Assembly (NCBI GenBank): GCA_002454125.1
Contig: DKII01000088.1
Coordinates: 1 to 14,322, forward strand
Length of the DNA: 14,322 nt
Source of the DNA: Novosphingobium sp. UBA6722
GTDB lineage: Bacteria; Pseudomonadota; Alphaproteobacteria; Sphingomonadales; Sphingomonadaceae
Direction of reading: 5' to 3'
The notes under the pieces are model-generated. The model did not search any database. It was not told where the DNA came from and was given only the letters and a program-made list of their open reading frames with translations. The translations under genes were made by a program, and so were the position numbers. Below, in pieces: positions 14,069-14,322 of the stretch (position 1 is its first letter; each line of letters opens with the position of its first letter).

Positions 14069-14322
14069 CTACTTAACCTGGCAGGAGATGCCCGCACCCT
14101 TCAGCCGGCTGCACAGCGCCGAGGCCGCGGCCTTGTCCGAAGCCACCGCCTGCAGGCGATAGATCGTGCCGTTGTCAGCCGAACCGGCGATCACGCGGTG
14201 CGAAACGCCCGACAGCGCGCCATTAGCCTGGGCGACCAGCTTGCTCCAGCCCGCTTCAGCCGCAGCCTGCGAGGAGAAGGCGCCAACCTGGACACCGACC
14301 CCGCCAGCCGCCGCAGCAGCAG
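14069..14322 (-). CDS. SPOR-domain protein (C-terminal fragment; N-terminus outside the window)
   Basis: Only the last 83 codons are visible; the frame runs open off the right edge, ending with TAG at 14069-14071. I translated this by hand. After an Ala-rich linker come GVGVQVGAFSSQAAAEAGWS, VSHRVIAGSADNGTIYRLQA and a terminal ALCSRLKGAGISCQVK. This is the SPOR pattern (VQVGAFxSxxxAxxxW ... YRLxxG/A ... AxxxCxxLKxxGxxCxV), a roughly 75-residue fold that binds denuded glycan strands at the division septum. By family, the missing part should hold a membrane anchor and a long linker or repeats. Alphaproteobacterial genomes often have such a gene just upstream of nagZ. It probably heads, or belongs to, the nagZ-scpAB-tatABC unit. 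Confidence 0.88.
   Translation of the reverse strand, partial: AAAAAGGVGVQVGAFSSQAAAEAGWSKLVAQANGALSGVSHRVIAGSADNGTIYRLQAVASDKAAASALCSRLKGAGISCQVK

Noticed and set aside
1..14322. Mobile elements, CRISPR arrays, tRNA or rRNA genes, phage genes
   Set aside because: I looked for transposase motifs, terminal repeats, regularly spaced repeats and conserved RNA sequences and found none. Every stretch longer than 200 bases is explained by a recognised gene.

Overview
The window reads as ordinary chromosome of a high-GC alphaproteobacterium, most likely a sphingomonad (Novosphingobium, Erythrobacter or Sphingomonas type). The grounds are the strong GC bias at third codon positions, the gene order SPOR protein - nagZ - scpA - scpB - tatA - tatB - tatC (a layout I associate with Alphaproteobacteria), a DUF4402 secreted protein, and a bacterial leucyl-transferase of the Bpt/ATE type. 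I see no insertion sequence, prophage, CRISPR array, tRNA or rRNA. The genus is inference.

Left part (1-4559, + strand): the 3' two thirds of an NAD(P)-dependent aldehyde dehydrogenase closed by an intrinsic terminator; an exported SGNH/GDSL hydrolase; a transcription factor with about seven membrane helices and a C-terminal AraC-type DNA-binding domain; and a putative Tat-exported S41-like peptidase. The last two lie 57 bp apart on the same strand and may form a regulator/enzyme pair.

Middle (4556-6800, - strand): bpt (aspartate/glutamate leucyltransferase, N-degron pathway) downstream of a single-ACT threonine ammonia-lyase. The S41-like gene and bpt converge, and one CTAG palindrome holds both stop codons. 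Then on + strand (6966-10066): a small secreted DUF4402 protein, a beta-hydroxyacid dehydrogenase, and a signal-peptide-bearing YtcJ-type amidohydrolase. The last two are joined by an ATGA stop/start overlap.

Right part (10070-14322, - strand): transcribed right to left, a compact probable operon of a SPOR-domain protein (N-terminus off the window), nagZ (peptidoglycan recycling), scpA and scpB (condensin partners), then tatA, tatB and tatC (the complete twin-arginine translocase). Junctions are 4-bp overlaps or short gaps except SPOR/nagZ (71 bp) and scpB/tatA (44 bp). The window thus carries both the Tat machine and a likely Tat substrate.

No intergenic stretch exceeds 300 bp. The largest are 1020-1115, 5417-5555 and 6801-6965; they hold only weak regulatory candidates. 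I do not see a clear undescribed system. The items most worth checking are the membrane AraC regulator plus Tat-exported S41-like enzyme pair, and the coupled dehydrogenase/exported amidohydrolase pair.
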